Shown here: in pieces, positions 21,461 to 32,393 of the stretch | Position numbering within the stretch: the first letter of the stretch is position 1 | How the letters are laid out: each line of letters begins with the position of its first letter | NCBI GenBank assembly: GCA_014621425.1 | Contig: JAANBB010000116.1 | Location: forward strand, 36,945-100,944 | DNA length: 64,000 bases | Direction: 5' to 3' | Source of the DNA: Cylindrodendrum hubeiense | Taxonomy: Eukaryota; Ascomycota; Sordariomycetes; Hypocreales; Nectriaceae | Notes under the pieces: generated by a model | What the model saw: only the letters and a program-made list of their open reading frames with translations | What the model was told of the DNA's origin: nothing | Database searches by the model: none | Translations under genes and position numbers: made by a program

Positions 21461-23662
21461 ATGCCTCCGCAAAACGCAGACGAATCAATTCCAAGCCTCA
21501 AACAGACACTCAGGAATCGACACCTAAGCCGCAATCGCCCGTCATGTCTGCCTTGCAGGGAACGAAAGGTCAGATGCACAAAAGAGTTGCCGTGTTCAAC
21601 CTGCACCAAGCGTGGTCATCCAGACCTATGCACATATAGGGACTCCGCATCGCGACAGCCACAACATCATCATTCTCACCGAGTATCACCGAGAGTCAGC
21701 CCAACCCCACCGCAAAATACTCAACACCGACAGAGGGGCGATTCGGTCGAGCTGTCCTATGTTGAAGATACGCAGGGCAGTGTAGGAAATGATTCACAGG
21801 CAGAAACTATTTCTCAAAGCCGCCCAGGCCAGGCCGACTCCATTATACAGGTCGCGAATTCCACTCTGTTGGATGACAATTCCCTAGTGGCTATTACCAG
21901 GCCGCATTCTTCAGCTACTACAGACAATCCGGATCGAACAATAGCCTTTCAGGCTGGCATCTTACCCCTCTTGGGTGGTAGTCCTGAGGAATTAGCTTCA
22001 GAGACCTATCCGGACTCCGGAGCCTCGCTCTACCACAGTTTCCCAGATGATGAACTTATCCTCGAGCTGTTTGATGTTTATCGTTCTAGACTCCACCCAT
22101 TCCACGCCATCACCTACAATTTAGACGAAATCGAGCAGAATTTGTGTGTCTTCATCAACGATCGAGAAAGTGGCGGCAGCGCCACATTGCCACGATCCTT
22201 ACAGGAGTCCCATTGGCTTTGTCTGCTGCATGCTATACTGGCATCAGGGGCTCAATTTTCAGACTTCAGCTTAGAGCGTCGGTCTGAAGTATCCCAAAAC
22301 CATAGTAAGTCAATTCCAAGGAGCTGGTTTAGAGGATGTATTAGTGACCAGGTACAGTCAAGCTTGCCTTTGAGTCGCTCAGGTCAACAGATTATCTGGC
22401 TCGACCATCTAAATACACCCTCCAAACTCTTCTTCTACTTGGAAGCGCTCTACAAAACGACATGAAACCCCAGGCAGCATGGGTTCTCGGAGGGACCACT
22501 GTGCGGTTAGCCCAATGCCTGGGGATCCACAAACAATCGGGGAGACGCTCCCACTCTTTAATTTCACCCCAAGAGGCATCATTCCTTCGGTATATCTCAC
22601 TGTTCTACCACTATAATGTCCCACTCAACTAACTTGACAAGCATGGCCATTGTATGGCAGGATTCTTTGCTGTCATTGGCTTTCGATCGTTCCCCAGGCT
22701 CGTACGATATGGACCATGAAGAGGACCTACAAAACCTGGATATAACTGCAGGTAGTGAGGGTCTCGGTTACCAACCAGCCATGAACTGGCTATGCCACAC
22801 TTCACTTCAACATCTATCACGCAGGTCAAAAATAGGGCCTGCTACTGATCCCAAGTCTCTCCTCCACGATTTGGAGTTGATCGAAAATGCTTTATTAGGA
22901 TACCTTAAGAATCGGTCGTCTTGTACATCTATTCAACAGGTCAGAGAGTTTTATGCATTTTCGCTTCACAGGAACTTTGTGGTTGCTACACTTTGTCGCC
23001 CATTGGTATCTATAATCAGATCACCAAGCGCGGAGTCGATGGGCAGTGCAAGCATGCTCGGTCGGTTCCACGAGGCTCTAAGGAGCAGCGCCAGGGCATA
23101 CGTTTGCCTGCGGAAAGTTTCTGGCTACGCAAGACGCTCTTGGGCGTCAATTCATAACGGCTTATCGTCTGTACTTTTGTTAAGCCTCATGAAGGAAACA
23201 AGAAACGATTCTGATACTCGTGAGCTTCAAATTGAGTTGATCAATAGCCTCGTAGAAGCAGACACAGACTCTGCGCCAACTAGAGGGGTCGGTTCTACAG
23301 TGTACCAGCTATCCGCCACGCACAAAAAGGCACTGGATGCTCTCCAAAAACTCAAATGCATATCGGACCAGGATCGAAACTTAGAGATATCTAGAGAACC
23401 CGTTCCGGGGTCTCGAACTGAGATAAATACGCTTCCTGACGAAGTGAACATATCTGCCGTGCCAGATTATTTCAGTCAATTGGAGTAGGCTATTATCTAT
23501 TATATTCCATAGGCATCAAAACGCTAACGAAGATACAGATCCTGGAATATGGAAGATTGGTTTCAGTCTTTGGATGATAATATTGCCTGGGGTAGTTCTG
23601 GGCCTGTCATGCCAGATCGGTACCCGGAAGCTGAAAGTTTCTTAGATCAGTCTTTTATTTAA
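21461..23662 (+). CDS. Zn2Cys6 transcription factor, probable regulator of the PAD/FDC cluster
   Basis: Exons 21461-22304, 22358-22589, 22642-23484 and 23539-23662 join to an intact 680-residue frame; the introns of 52-54 nt have CTAAC-like branch points. A fungal binuclear zinc cluster, C-X2-C-X6-C-X5-C-X2-C-X8-C, lies at residues 29-57 (CLPCRERKVRC...). The middle carries a fungal-specific transcription factor domain, with LRSTDYLARPSKYTLQTLLL and AAWVLGGTTVRLAQCLGIH across exon 2 and VWQDSLLSLAFDR at the start of exon 3. The last exon adds MEDWFQSLDDNIAWG, a typical acidic/aromatic tail of these factors. It ends only 49 bases from the FDC1 stop (convergent). In Aspergillus niger a Zn2Cys6 factor, SdrA, sits between padA and fdcA and activates both, so a comparable role is inferred from position and class. 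Confidence 0.88.
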
Positions 23663-23710
23663 TCGCAATTAAGAGACTCTCCATTTCCACCTTCCTTGGC
23701 ATACATCGCT

Positions 23711-25333
23711 CTAGTTCGTATACCCGAGTGCCTCCCACTTCTCGAGCACCTTGGCCTGGATGTCCTCAGGAAATGACTCCTTGAAATCAGCTGCTTCCCA
23801 GTTCTTGCCTGTAGTATATTCAACAGGTAGCAAACAGTCTGAAACCACATTGCCTCCCATTCCCTTTGGTCCATTTCCATGAGACATATAAGGAATAAGG
23901 GGGAAGCCGCGAAGATTCTCGAAATAATATTCGTCAGTTCCGGGACGGCAACGGGTGCAGAAAGCCCAAATGACATCTTTGAAGTTGTAGATGTCAATAT
24001 CATCGCCAACGATGACAAGTCGTTGGATTGTGTAGCCGGCCTTGTGGCTGAATACAATCTCACCAATTTGGCGGCAGAATTCCTCTGGCGTAGTCTTCAA
24101 TTCTCGTAGCTTGGTTGTATCGACCTTAAGGGCGACCCAGGTGACCTGAGACTCAAGTGGCGAAAAGGATTCGGTGATAGGAATTCCATGAGATTTCAGC
24201 AGAAACTCAATTTCGGCGGCGGCAAGAGGGCCAATCATTGTGTGCTTTCAGGTTTAGTATAACGTCAGACAATATTGGGGGCGGATATGCATACTGTCTC
24301 GTCTGTCAAGCGTCCACAGTTAGATACTGGCAAAATGGCATCCTTTCTGTGTGTTATCATGTCGACCCGATATTTCGGCTGAGGGTGGGAATCTCCAGGG
24401 AAGGTATAACTAATCACTGTCAGTAATATTCTCCTCCAGTTATAGGATATTCTCTTACCCGTGCATTTCGCCAAAAGGTCCCTCTAGAGCCGTGTCAGTT
24501 ATCGAGCAGACTCCCTCGAAAACAATTTCAGAGTTGGCGGGAACAAGGAGATCATTGGTCTCGCACTTGACGACCTCTATCGGGGAGCCAGCGAGTGACC
24601 CGATGTACTCTGCCTCAGACAGGCCATCGGGTAGAGGCATGCTAGCAGCCATGATAGCAGCCGGGGGCACACCAAATGCCAGAGCCCACGGCATATCCTT
24701 TCCCTCCTTCTTCCACATTTGATGAATCTGCCAAATATGCTGAGGTTCGATGAGCAAGCCTACAAGGTGGTTCTTGTCATAGACCATAGCCCGTGCAATC
24801 GACCAGTTTGTCCACTTTCCATCGGGCGACTGGACAATGTGCATTCCGTATGTCTGGACATACTTCCCTCCGTCGGATTGATGGAGAAGCGGAGACGGTA
24901 GCGTAGTGAGATCGAATTGGTCCGGGGTGAGACGAAACTCCTTGCATGAGCCGGTCTCAACTGTGACAGGTGGAATCGGAGTGGCTGTCTTGGTAGCAAC
25001 CATCTTGTCAAGAATCTCCTTCATAGTAGCAGAAGGTGGCAACCCCAAGTGCCGAGCAAGACGACCATATTTCTGCGTCGGATCAGATCTGAGAGAGTTT
25101 GGTGCGCCCAGGATACGCCACAGGCCGTTCTCGTTCTGGCCCTTGAGCTTGTTGAATAAGGGGGCTCTCTCATCATTCTCGCAGACCTTGCGAATGATAG
25201 CGCCGACCTCCAGATCGGCATCGCATTCTTCGTTTATTTCGACGAGATCGTTATCATCCTTCAGCGCTTGGACAAAGGACCGGAAGCTCATGTGAGGAGC
25301 ATCCTGAGGGGATTGTCCTGGGAGAGAAGCCAT
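23711..25333 (-). CDS. FDC1: Ferulic/phenylacrylic acid decarboxylase, UbiD family
   Basis: Exons 25333-24459, 24409-24295 and 24244-23711 give 507 residues, close to the roughly 500 of A. niger and yeast Fdc1. The enzyme decarboxylates cinnamic, ferulic, coumaric and sorbic-type acids using prenylated FMN made by PAD1. Family marks are [10 protein letters not shown] (the active-site Arg segment), [10 protein letters not shown] with two acidic residues five apart at about 284 and 289 (matching the catalytic Glu pair of Fdc1), and [10 protein letters not shown] joined over intron 2 to [12 protein letters not shown]. All catalytic segments are intact, so activity is expected. It is transcribed divergently from PAD1 across 546 bases, as befits an enzyme and its cofactor synthase. 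The protein is probably cytosolic, or mitochondrial as in yeast; no clear presequence is seen. Confidence 0.93.
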
Positions 25334-25502
25334 GGTTGGGGAAAAACGGATTGATAAACTTGTGGAAAGTGGTTGTTGCAGTCGGTTATTGCAGTCAATG
25401 GTAAGTAATTGTGTACTTGCATTTTTCCATGGCGATATTGAGTATATTTATACTGTCCAGACACACAAGATGACAGCGATGTAGTGACGATGACGACTAG
25501 CT

Positions 25503-25692
25503 CCGAGTTGACCGAGATCCTCAGAGGCTCCACCACCGAGCCCTCCGAGCCCACCGAGACCACAGAGCTGCGCGAAGGTGCCGAGCCAGACGTGGAGTAC
25601 CATAGCAGGAAAAAAGTCAAATGCCGTACTAGTTAATTAAAATGCCGCCTCTAAGACCCATATCAGTGTCCGAGGTGTCCGAGTATCCCGAG
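25503..25692. promoter_or_regulatory. FDC1-PAD1 divergent promoter with nine CCGAG repeats
   Basis: Nine CCGAG pentamers start at 25503, 25512, 25536, 25545, 25554, 25581, 25670, 25679 and 25688, several of them nine bases apart. The pentamer contains CCG, the reverse complement of the CGG half-site typical of Zn2Cys6 factors, and such a factor lies next door. The first six also fall in a tiny ORF (about 48 codons, Thr/Glu/Ser-Pro-rich) from an ATG at about 25491, so codon repetition is a rival explanation for them. The last three lie outside that ORF. Confidence 0.5.
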
Positions 25693-25879
25693 ATCAAGCT
25701 GAGATATAAACCAAGTAATGTTCCTATGTAAGAGAACCATCCATCATCATCAAGAAAAGCAAGTCAACAATTGTTCTTTCAAGAACTCAACACCTAGTCC
25801 TTTCTTGATTTTGTATTATTCATAACTTCTCGCCCTCTATCACACGCAAACGGGTACCTCGAACACCACAACCGAAATC

Positions 25880-26470
25880 ATGCCTTCACAGCACCCTCGA
25901 AAAAGAATCATTGTCGCCATCACAGGCGCCACAGGAGCTGAAATCGGCATCGTTCTTCTGAAAACTTTGAGAAAGCTCAATGTCGAAACCCATCTCATTA
26001 TCAGCAAATGGGCAGCTGAGACGATCAAATACGAGACGGATTATACACCAACCGCTGTCAAGGCGCTCGCAGACTTTTCTTACAACTCACACGACCTTGC
26101 TGCTCCGATCTCAAGCGGTTCTTACAAGGTGGATGGCATGATCGTCGTGCCATGCTCGGTCAAGACTCTGGCGGCTATCAATGCCGGAATCTGCGACGAG
26201 CTCGTCACCCGAGCTGCCGATGTATGCCTTAAAGAACGGAGGCGACTTGTTCTCTCGGTCAGAGAGACACCTTTAAGCGAGATTCATCTGCGCAATATGC
26301 TAGAAGTAACGCGAGCTGGGGCTATCATTGCTCCCCCGGTGGTAGGTTTCTACACAAAGCCAGCGTCAGTGGAAGACGTAGTTTGCCAAATGGTTGGCCG
26401 GTTATTGGACCTATTCGACTTAGATTCTGCCAATTTCGAGAGATGGAGTGGGATACATGATAAAGTGTAA
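25880..26470 (+). CDS. PAD1: Flavin prenyltransferase, UbiX/PAD1 family
   Basis: A single-exon gene of 196 residues, the usual size of the family. PAD1/UbiX joins a dimethylallyl group to FMN to make the prenyl-FMN cofactor of UbiD/Fdc1. Diagnostic segments are VAITGATGAEIG (flavin-binding N-terminus), VPCSVKTLAAINAGICDELVTRAADV and KERRRLVLSVRETPLSEIHLRNM, all in canonical order. The start at 25880 places the Rossmann strand at residue 9 and leaves no long mitochondrial presequence. It is divergent from FDC1 and probably shares its promoter. Confidence 0.95.
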   Translation: MPSQHPRKRIIVAITGATGAEIGIVLLKTLRKLNVETHLIISKWAAETIKYETDYTPTAVKALADFSYNSHDLAAPISSGSYKVDGMIVVPCSVKTLAAINAGICDELVTRAADVCLKERRRLVLSVRETPLSEIHLRNMLEVTRAGAIIAPPVVGFYTKPASVEDVVCQMVGRLLDLFDLDSANFERWSGIHDKV

Positions 26471-26700
26471 CATGATGTATTTCTTGTAAAAAATAGTTAA
26501 GCCTCTTAGATTTCATTAGATAGCACTTTCCATAATATTACCGGATAGATCAAAACAACGCAGCAGTGGTGACATACAATCAACAATAGCAACATCTTGA
26601 AAAGACACAGCTCATGAATAATCAGCTTTGCCGGTTTAAATAAATAAAAATTCTAACATAAAAGTGACTTTAATTGACATATTACCACTAGGCCACTTAA

Positions 26701-27794
26701 TTAGTCCATCTGAGCCCCAACCTCAGCACATGCCGATTTGAGACGTGCCTCATCCCAGCCATCCCAGCCGCCCACAGTCTCAGGCAAGATGTTACCGGGG
26801 CATTGATAGCCTGCCTTTTGAATGAACTCATTGACGCCAGGACCATTGCTGAACGTTGTTACGCGAACAAACCTGCTATCTATATCGGCAGTGAAGAATT
26901 GCCTCGCTGGAACCACAGCTGTCTGGCCTTCTCGCAAAACAGTCCATTCAGAATCCCCCTTGAGCTTTAGTTTAAACACGCCTTCCATGACGCAAAAGCA
27001 GTGGTCCACCGAGGTAAAGCTCATATATCGATCGAAAAATGGTCTTTCAGGATAATCAGAGGATGACTCCAGGGTAGAGATGGAGAATTTCCCATCGCAC
27101 TGTTTTGTAGTGATAAATGGTCGTGACAGAATTCCGCCAAACATCCACTGGGAGCCGGTATTCGCACGAAGAAAGTAGGGCTGTGAGGTGTTTGGTAACT
27201 GTTTTTCCGCCTCTAGCCAAGGAGATAGCTCTGGGGGCTTATGATCGTCCTCAAAAGGAAGATCAAAGCCCTGAGGGGGCGTCTCTTGTAGGATGGGGTT
27301 GTCTTTCGATGCGGCCAAGATACCGGCGAATTCCCTGCCCATAACCCGATAGAGGTCGACCTGATTTGCTGGAGTTGTGAGAAGTAGTAATTCTGCATAC
27401 GGTCCGAGTGACTGGGAACCATACACGGTCGTCTGGTACTCAATAATCAGCTCTCCATGCGCAGAATAATTCCGAAAGTGCCGTATCTTACAGCAGGCAC
27501 AAAGGCAAAATCCCCAGGGTATAAGTCACGGCACTTATCGCCGCTCCATATTCTCATACACCCCTTTGTCACTAGGAAAGTGTTATCGGCGCTCTGGTGC
27601 CAACAAGAGTCAGAGGCTTCATTTGGGACAGTCGCCCTATAGTACACGGCCATCCTGCCATCAGTTTCTTTTGCGGAGGCAAGAATGCGGGACACGCTCT
27701 TGGTGCCAGGTATCGCGATACGCTCTCCCTCAAGCTGGTCAATCACATAGCTGCCTCTCTGCCCTGGAGGGACTGCTAATGTCGGGATAGGCAT
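26701..27794 (-). CDS. Quercetin dioxygenase-like bicupin, metal ligands degenerate
   Basis: Exons 27794-27492 and 27432-26701 (59-nt intron, GTAAGA donor, CTGAT branch, TACCAG acceptor) give 344 residues with two cupin barrels. It matches the quercetin 2,3-dioxygenase fold in layout: FLVTKGCMRIW then YPGDFAFVPA in the first barrel, and CFCVMEGVFKLKLKG then EGQTAVVPARQFF in the second. However, the HxH...E ligand set of motif 1 and the His of motif 2 are not evident: the first barrel reads CWHQSADNTF and then TTVYGSQ where VPxGTVH is usual. True quercetinase activity is therefore doubtful. It is 3' to PAD1 and convergent with it, about 230 bases apart, so it may belong to the same aromatic-acid cluster. 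A different splice choice at the intron would change about ten residues but not restore the ligands. Confidence 0.78.
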
Positions 27795-28187
27795 CTTCCG
27801 ACAAATCTTGGGTGACGAGAGATTTTCGACAATAGTAGGACTAGAGACGGCGTTGGTAAGAAAACAGTACTACACAAGTACTACGCAAAACTTACTATGT
27901 GAAGCTTTGGAGTTAGTAGATCGACCAGTGGTTATCTATTTAGTTGAACTTGGTGGCAAGACACTCGGCTTAAACCACGCCCCGAATTCACCGCAATCAC
28001 CCTAAGGGGTCGGATTAATAGTTGGCCCGGTCGATTCAGATATGAAGACAATGAATGACCAGAAAGGAGTGAGTTTGTAATTTGTAAGTATTTTGGGTAT
28101 CGCAGGAGTAATATATTGAAGAGCGAAAAGCGTTGCTCGAGGTATGCTTCCATGTGCCATTTATCATACAATTCGACCAGGCATGGC

Positions 28188-30029
28188 CTAGTCAGAATCC
28201 TTCGCAAGTTCCCAGCACTTCCTCATGCCCGTGCCCATCGACTCGCTGTCCACGGCATCGGGCGAGGCCCATCTCTGCCGAGCATTTGCTTTGGTCGCAG
28301 CGTCTTCCACGCAGTCCTCCTCAGTCTCCAACGTGAACAGGTGGACGTGCATAGTGAGCTTGATGTGAGAAAAGAGCCACGGCACACTGCCTAACTCGCG
28401 GACGTGTTTGAGTTGGGCACCCTGGGACGTCTTATCCTGGGTGATTAAATCCGACACAAAATCTGTTGCCCTCGCCCGGCGCAATTTTGTGGTGCTGTTG
28501 TCGTCCGAGTCTTGTAAGATATTGCTGGGAAACTCCCACAAACCGGCGAGAAGGCCCTTTTCAGGGCGCTTTTGGATGAGGTACTGTCCATCACTTCGAC
28601 GAATAACACAGACAAGCGTCTCCTCGACTCTCACGGCCTTCTTGACGACCTTGAGAGGAAATTTCCGAGCATGATCCACAATCACCTCCATATCCCGACT
28701 ACTCAGAGCATTCTTGGGTTTCTCTGGTGCTTTCTCGCTGGCGGGGGCCTTAAACATGAACGCCGACAGTTTCATCTGCTTGCCCTGCTTCGCAGCGACC
28801 GGCTTGGCTTTGGCTTTAGCACTCACGTCTTCCTCGAGATCTGCTGTTTCTTCCAGAGTCTCGCAGAGATCACAAGAATCTTCAATATCTTTTATCACTG
28901 GCTTTCGCTCAGCAGAGACCAGCAGCTTTCCCTCCCCGTATGCGCGGCATGTGGAGCTGATGGGACACTGATCGCAGTTCGGCTTAGGTGTGCAAACAGT
29001 GCTCCCGAGTTCCATAAGCGCCTGGCCCCATCGTCCAGGCCGATTGCTCACGCTGTCCTCTGTCTTGTCTTCGGCACCGTCTTGCGCGACGGCTTTGGCG
29101 AGCGCCGCGGCAGCAGCCCACAGCGTGTCGATGACGAGCTTGTCCGTTTTCACATTCGCCAGAAGACCAAGCTGCCTGCTGAGGACGCGCAAGACATTCC
29201 CGTCGACCATCGGCTCAGCGCGCCCGAACACAATGGCCGAGATGGCACCAGCGGTATAGCGGCCTACCCCGGGGACTTTTGCCACGAGATCGTCCACTTG
29301 AGACGGCAGCAAGCCTGTCGTGGCTGGATCTTGCACAACAAGCTTCGCGGCCTCGTGGATTCTCGTCGCTCTGCTGTAGTAGCCCAGTCCGCGCCAGGCA
29401 CTCAAAACATCGTCGGAGCTGGCGGCGGCCAGGTCGTGAATCGTCTCCCATTTCGCCATCCAGTTGTTCCAGTAGTCGATGACCACGGCCACCCGCGTCT
29501 GCTGCAGCATGATCTCGCTGATCCAGACCTCGTACGCCCGCCGCTCGAGAAGGACGCGCAACTGGGCGGCGTTGCTGTGCTCCCGCGGGTTGATCCAGGC
29601 TTTGCGCCAGGGCATATTGCGCTTGGTGCTCACGCCGTCGAACCAGGCGAGGAGAGCATGGCGGGATGCGGCGTCGTCCAGCAGGGCAGGCCGATGGTAG
29701 CTCACATTGTGCCGTCGTGTCGGAGGTACGCAAGGCTGGTGGACTGTTTTTCCTGCTGCACCAAAAAGGCGCTGGTGCAGCTCGGCGGCAATGCCTTTGC
29801 TTTTCGCCCTTGATGGTTGCGCTTTTCGTCGCTTTGGTGCAGGCCCGTCGCTGTCCTCGTGGGCCGTCGCGTCGCTTTCAGACGCGTCGTGGCGGGGTGC
29901 AATGCGACGCTTTGCCGCGACTCTTGTGACGGCATCTGGACTGTTGCCATCCGACTTCAATTGGGAGGTGATTTTCTTTGATGCTGCTGATGCGCTGGAC
30001 CGCGCGGTCCGTGATGATGAAGCTGCCAT
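28188..30029 (-). CDS. Adenine DNA glycosylase, MutY homologue
   Basis: An intronless gene of 613 residues. MutY/MYH removes adenine mispaired with 8-oxoguanine in base-excision repair, in nucleus and mitochondria. A basic Ser/Ala-rich N-terminus (about 100 residues, with KRR and KRRK clusters) suits nuclear targeting. The glycosylase domain follows: MPWR, SEIMLQQTRV with the catalytic Glu at about 172, the helix-hairpin-helix VPGVGRYTAGAI at about 252, and the catalytic Asp in VDGNVLRV at about 277. A 4Fe-4S site near 346-361 is spaced C-X5-C-X2-C-X5-C, one residue shorter in the first gap than the usual X6. The C-terminal part (about 460-600) carries a NUDIX-like 8-oxoG recognition domain (LIQKRPEKGLLAGLWEFPS). 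The product should be active. Confidence 0.95.
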   Translation of the reverse strand: MAASSSRTARSSASAASKKITSQLKSDGNSPDAVTRVAAKRRIAPRHDASESDATAHEDSDGPAPKRRKAQPSRAKSKGIAAELHQRLFGAAGKTVHQPCVPPTRRHNVSYHRPALLDDAASRHALLAWFDGVSTKRNMPWRKAWINPREHSNAAQLRVLLERRAYEVWISEIMLQQTRVAVVIDYWNNWMAKWETIHDLAAASSDDVLSAWRGLGYYSRATRIHEAAKLVVQDPATTGLLPSQVDDLVAKVPGVGRYTAGAISAIVFGRAEPMVDGNVLRVLSRQLGLLANVKTDKLVIDTLWAAAAALAKAVAQDGAEDKTEDSVSNRPGRWGQALMELGSTVCTPKPNCDQCPISSTCRAYGEGKLLVSAERKPVIKDIEDSCDLCETLEETADLEEDVSAKAKAKPVAAKQGKQMKLSAFMFKAPASEKAPEKPKNALSSRDMEVIVDHARKFPLKVVKKAVRVEETLVCVIRRSDGQYLIQKRPEKGLLAGLWEFPSNILQDSDDNSTTKLRRARATDFVSDLITQDKTSQGAQLKHVRELGSVPWLFSHIKLTMHVHLFTLETEEDCVEDAATKANARQRWASPDAVDSESMGTGMRKCWELAKDSD

Positions 30030-31396
30030 TTTGTTTGTTTCCGAACTATTCAGTCAAGTGCTGTCAGCGACTTTCAACCCTTCAAAGATGAGGTTCGTAT
30101 TAAGGGAGACTCACTAAATAAGGATGGTGTCCCCACTAGGCTTCGATCTTCTCTGGCCAGTAATTCTACACTGATCGGAAATCAGCCAGGCCAATGGAAA
30201 AAGAAACAACGAGTAAGAAACACTAGCACAGGAAATGACCAGGCTACGTAGTAAATGAGTGATGACGTACGTTGGGGGAGACCACAATGCCATGATGGAG
30301 TTCGTGTTAAGTCAAAGGATCTGGATTCATGCGATTCCGATCCTCGTTTGCATCACGAGTTACTTAGCTTTGTTAGTTCAGCAGTCTGTCTTTCTCTAAT
30401 GCAATGTCGCCGGGTGCAAAGCATAGGCTGGTCGTGCTTCTACGCTGCTCATTTCCGGCCTTCTCCCAAGGAGCTGAGTGTGCCTGGGAACCGGTTTGCA
30501 TCTGCAAAACCCCTACCCTAGAGAAATGACAGGACATCGGACGCATCAAAATCTACAGTTCTATTCTTGACTGTGTACATAGTAAATAACTTCCTGTGTT
30601 AGGTGAAGTTATTTTATTTCATTGTTTTGTGTTTTGTTTCGTCAGATCGTCGAAGGAGGCCAGCCCATCTGTTGTTCTGAATTCGACCAAATCCATGTTC
30701 TCAGATTAGTTGTCCTTATTTGGGAACACCACTGCGCAATGCATTCCCACCATATTTTAGACATCCTATGCAGTAGATTAATCACCGTATAGCTCAATTG
30801 ATACTCTTTAGCACAATAAAAGCCCTTAATAATCACCAATGCCCATTACATGATATCAGATGTATCGCATCTTGCCTCATCGCGAATTTACTCCGAGATG
30901 ATGTCATTCCACACACTCCGGTTTGGAGCCCAACCGGTCTGCCGGGTCGGCACCGAACAACAAGTCCACAACCAGCCTGGGCCACCGTCTCTGAGACGCT
31001 CAAAAACGGTGTACCAAACATTTCAGTTGGGACGAAAACTGTCTACCCTTGCTACCATCTGCGGTGCCGTTTCCCACTTGTCAGCCAGTCAACCTCCGAA
31101 ATAAGAGCAGCGACTCTCACAGCTTCACCCATGGCAATGTGAAAATCACTGGGATTAAAATATTGAAACATGGGAGGCTGCTATCCAGCTCGCCGACTCA
31201 CCGAGGCGGAACCGAAAACGGCAGTCCTCACGGCAAAGCGGTGCCTTATCAACCAGTACGAAGTGCTATCCAAGGTTTCCACTCGGCAGCCACGGAACGA
31301 CGTCATCATGTAGCGCGAGCACCACAACCATAAAACAGGGGATTTCGCTCGGTCTTGTTGACCCCGACAACATGCAATTGAAAGACAACCATCAAA
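30030..31396. other. Intergenic region between MutY and phosphate carrier genes
   Basis: About 1.4 kb between divergently transcribed genes, so it should hold both promoters. No credible ORF is seen. Confidence 0.45.
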
Positions 31397-32393
31397 ATGG
31401 CAGCAAAGCAGAGTGAAGTCCCCAATTTCACCATTGGCGATTATGTCAAGTTCTTTGGCGCTGGCGCCCTTGCGGCGACGTCCACACATGGAGTGAGCTC
31501 TCCTTCACATGCAATGCACCACCGGTCTAACACAATGGCAGGCTGCCACACCAATTGACGTGGTGAAGACGCGCATCCAGGTCGACGATGCCCTGAAGGG
31601 CTACAACATGATCCAGGCCGGCCGTACGATCGTAGCCAAGGAGGGCGCATCAGCACTGCTTACTGGGTTCGGTCCTACTGCTGTGGGATACCTCGTCCAG
31701 GGCGGTGCCAAGTTTGCCGGCTACGAGTTCTTCAAGAAGAAGTACATTGAAGTCGCGGGTGGCCCTGAAAAAGCCGTAGACCGCCGGACAGCAATCTACC
31801 TCGGTGCCAGCGCAACGGCCGAGTTCTTTGCCGACATCTTATTGTGCCCGCTCGAGGCGACCCGAATTCGATTGGTATCGCAGCGCGGATATGCCAGCGG
31901 CTTCATATCAGGCTTTACGAGGATGGCAAAGGAGGAGGGGTTCCGAGGATTCTACTCTGGGTTCGTCCCATTGCTATTCAAGCAGGTCCCTTTCGCCGTG
32001 GGCCAGTTTTCCGTCCACGAGGCAGCCAACGAAATCATCTACCGATCAATAGGCCCCGAGCGCAAGGCCAAGCTGACACAACTTGAGACCACCGGCGTGG
32101 AGTTGACGTCAGGGATCGCAGCGGGAGTAGCAGCGGCCGTGCTCTCCCACCCAGCAGACACACTGCTGTCGGCCATCAACAAGGGTGCCGGAGACCCCAA
32201 GCAGGGCGCGACAAGTCGCATGTTCCAGCTTGCTCGGGAGTTTGGGCCCAAGCGATTGATTCTCACGGGTCTGGGACCTCGCTTGATCATGACGTGCGGA
32301 CTGGTATCGGGGCAGTTCGTCATTTACGCCCAGTGCAAGGCTTTCACAGGAGCGCCGCCGGGTATTGAAATCCACAAGGAGGCATCCCTGTAA
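31397..32393 (+). CDS. MIR1: Mitochondrial phosphate carrier
   Basis: Exons 31397-31492 and 31542-32393 give 315 residues. This solute carrier of the inner membrane imports phosphate with a proton for ATP synthesis. Three carrier repeats are visible: THG-AATPIDVVKTRIQ (junction across the 49-nt intron), CPLEATRIRLVSQ, and SHPADTLLSAINK. These are the PX(D/E)XX(K/R) signatures, with the family-typical variants of the Mir1/PiC group. GFGPTAVGYLVQGGAKFAGYEFFKK is also characteristic of phosphate carriers. There is no cleavable presequence, as is normal for yeast-type Mir1. Confidence 0.93.

Noticed and set aside
28572..29813. 413-codon plus-strand ORF
   Set aside because: It is exactly antisense to the intact MutY gene and has no recognisable domain; GC-rich codon structure keeps the opposite strand open.
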